5,943 nucleotides of DNA, taken from assembly GCA_900557695.1 (NCBI GenBank), contig USTP01000064.1, positions 1-5,943 of the forward strand. Reading direction: 5' to 3'. The DNA is from an uncultured Thermoanaerobacterales bacterium. GTDB taxonomy: Bacteria; Bacillota; Clostridia; Christensenellales; UBA1242. Below are positions 5,897-5,943 of the stretch, piece after piece; within the stretch, counting starts at the first letter, position 1, and every line of letters starts with the position of its first letter. The position numbers and the translations under genes were made by a program. Below the pieces are notes generated by a model. It saw only the letters and a program-made list of their open reading frames with translations, had not been told where the DNA came from and searched no databases.

Positions 5897-5943
5897 CTGT
5901 CTCTTATACACATCTGACGCTGCCGACGATCTTACGCGTGTAG
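5897..5943 (-). other. Nextera i5-side sequencing adapter (artificial)
   Basis: This is not genomic. Positions 5897-5915 are the inverted 19-bp Tn5 mosaic end, 5916-5929 the complement of the read-1 tail (GACGCTGCCGACGA), 5930-5937 (TCTTACGC) the complement of an 8-base i5 index, and 5938-5943 the first six bases of the complement of the P5 primer. Confidence 0.98.

Noticed and set aside
30..5915. 19-bp perfect inverted repeats bracketing the sequence, like the ends of a Tn5-type transposon
   Set aside because: They are the engineered mosaic ends of the Nextera adapters, next to index and primer sequences; no transposase gene lies between them.

Overview
The window is a 5848-bp bacterial insert (49-5896) lying between complete Illumina Nextera (Tn5 tagmentation) adapters, including both sample indexes. 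It is therefore one tagged library molecule or its consensus, and the outer 48 and 47 bases are not genomic. The DNA is AT-rich. It shows strong AGGAG-type Shine-Dalgarno sites, GTG and TTG starts, TTGACA/TATAAT-like promoters with 17-bp spacers and the standard genetic code. With a minimal SufCB pair, a DUF156 (CsoR-type) regulator, Mn-type phosphoglycerate mutase and TrmL, this suggests a low-GC anaerobe of the Firmicutes (Clostridia-like). No marker here fixes the genus.

Left block (minus strand, 2265 to 122): sufC and sufB overlap by 8 bp and form a two-gene iron-sulfur assembly operon behind a consensus promoter. A CsoR/FrmR-family repressor gene follows, with its own promoter, and ends at a hairpin terminator. 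A palindrome (490-506) lies between the -35 and -10 boxes of the repressor promoter, as expected for self-repression. Middle: a ZIP-family divalent metal transporter runs on the plus strand, divergent from sufC. Its start region carries a related TACC-N3-GGTA element in the same AT-rich context, so the repressor may also control it. A bidirectional terminator separates the transporter from the next, convergent operon.

Right block: gpmI (cofactor-independent phosphoglycerate mutase) is on the minus strand, 12 bp behind an unrecognised small protein with two membrane segments, a helical/winged-helix-like middle and a C-terminal zinc ribbon. The consensus promoter of this pair would start the transcript almost exactly at the first ATG. 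Divergent from it is trmL (tRNA wobble 2'-O-methyltransferase). The insert ends with the C-terminal tail of a GNAT acetyltransferase on the minus strand, broken by a one-base frameshift.

Metal handling recurs: a metal-type repressor, Fe-S assembly, a divalent metal importer, a metal-dependent mutase and a zinc ribbon protein. Only the repressor-transporter link has direct sequence support, through the shared operator-like element; the rest is juxtaposition. Nothing here looks like a mobile element, CRISPR array or defence system.
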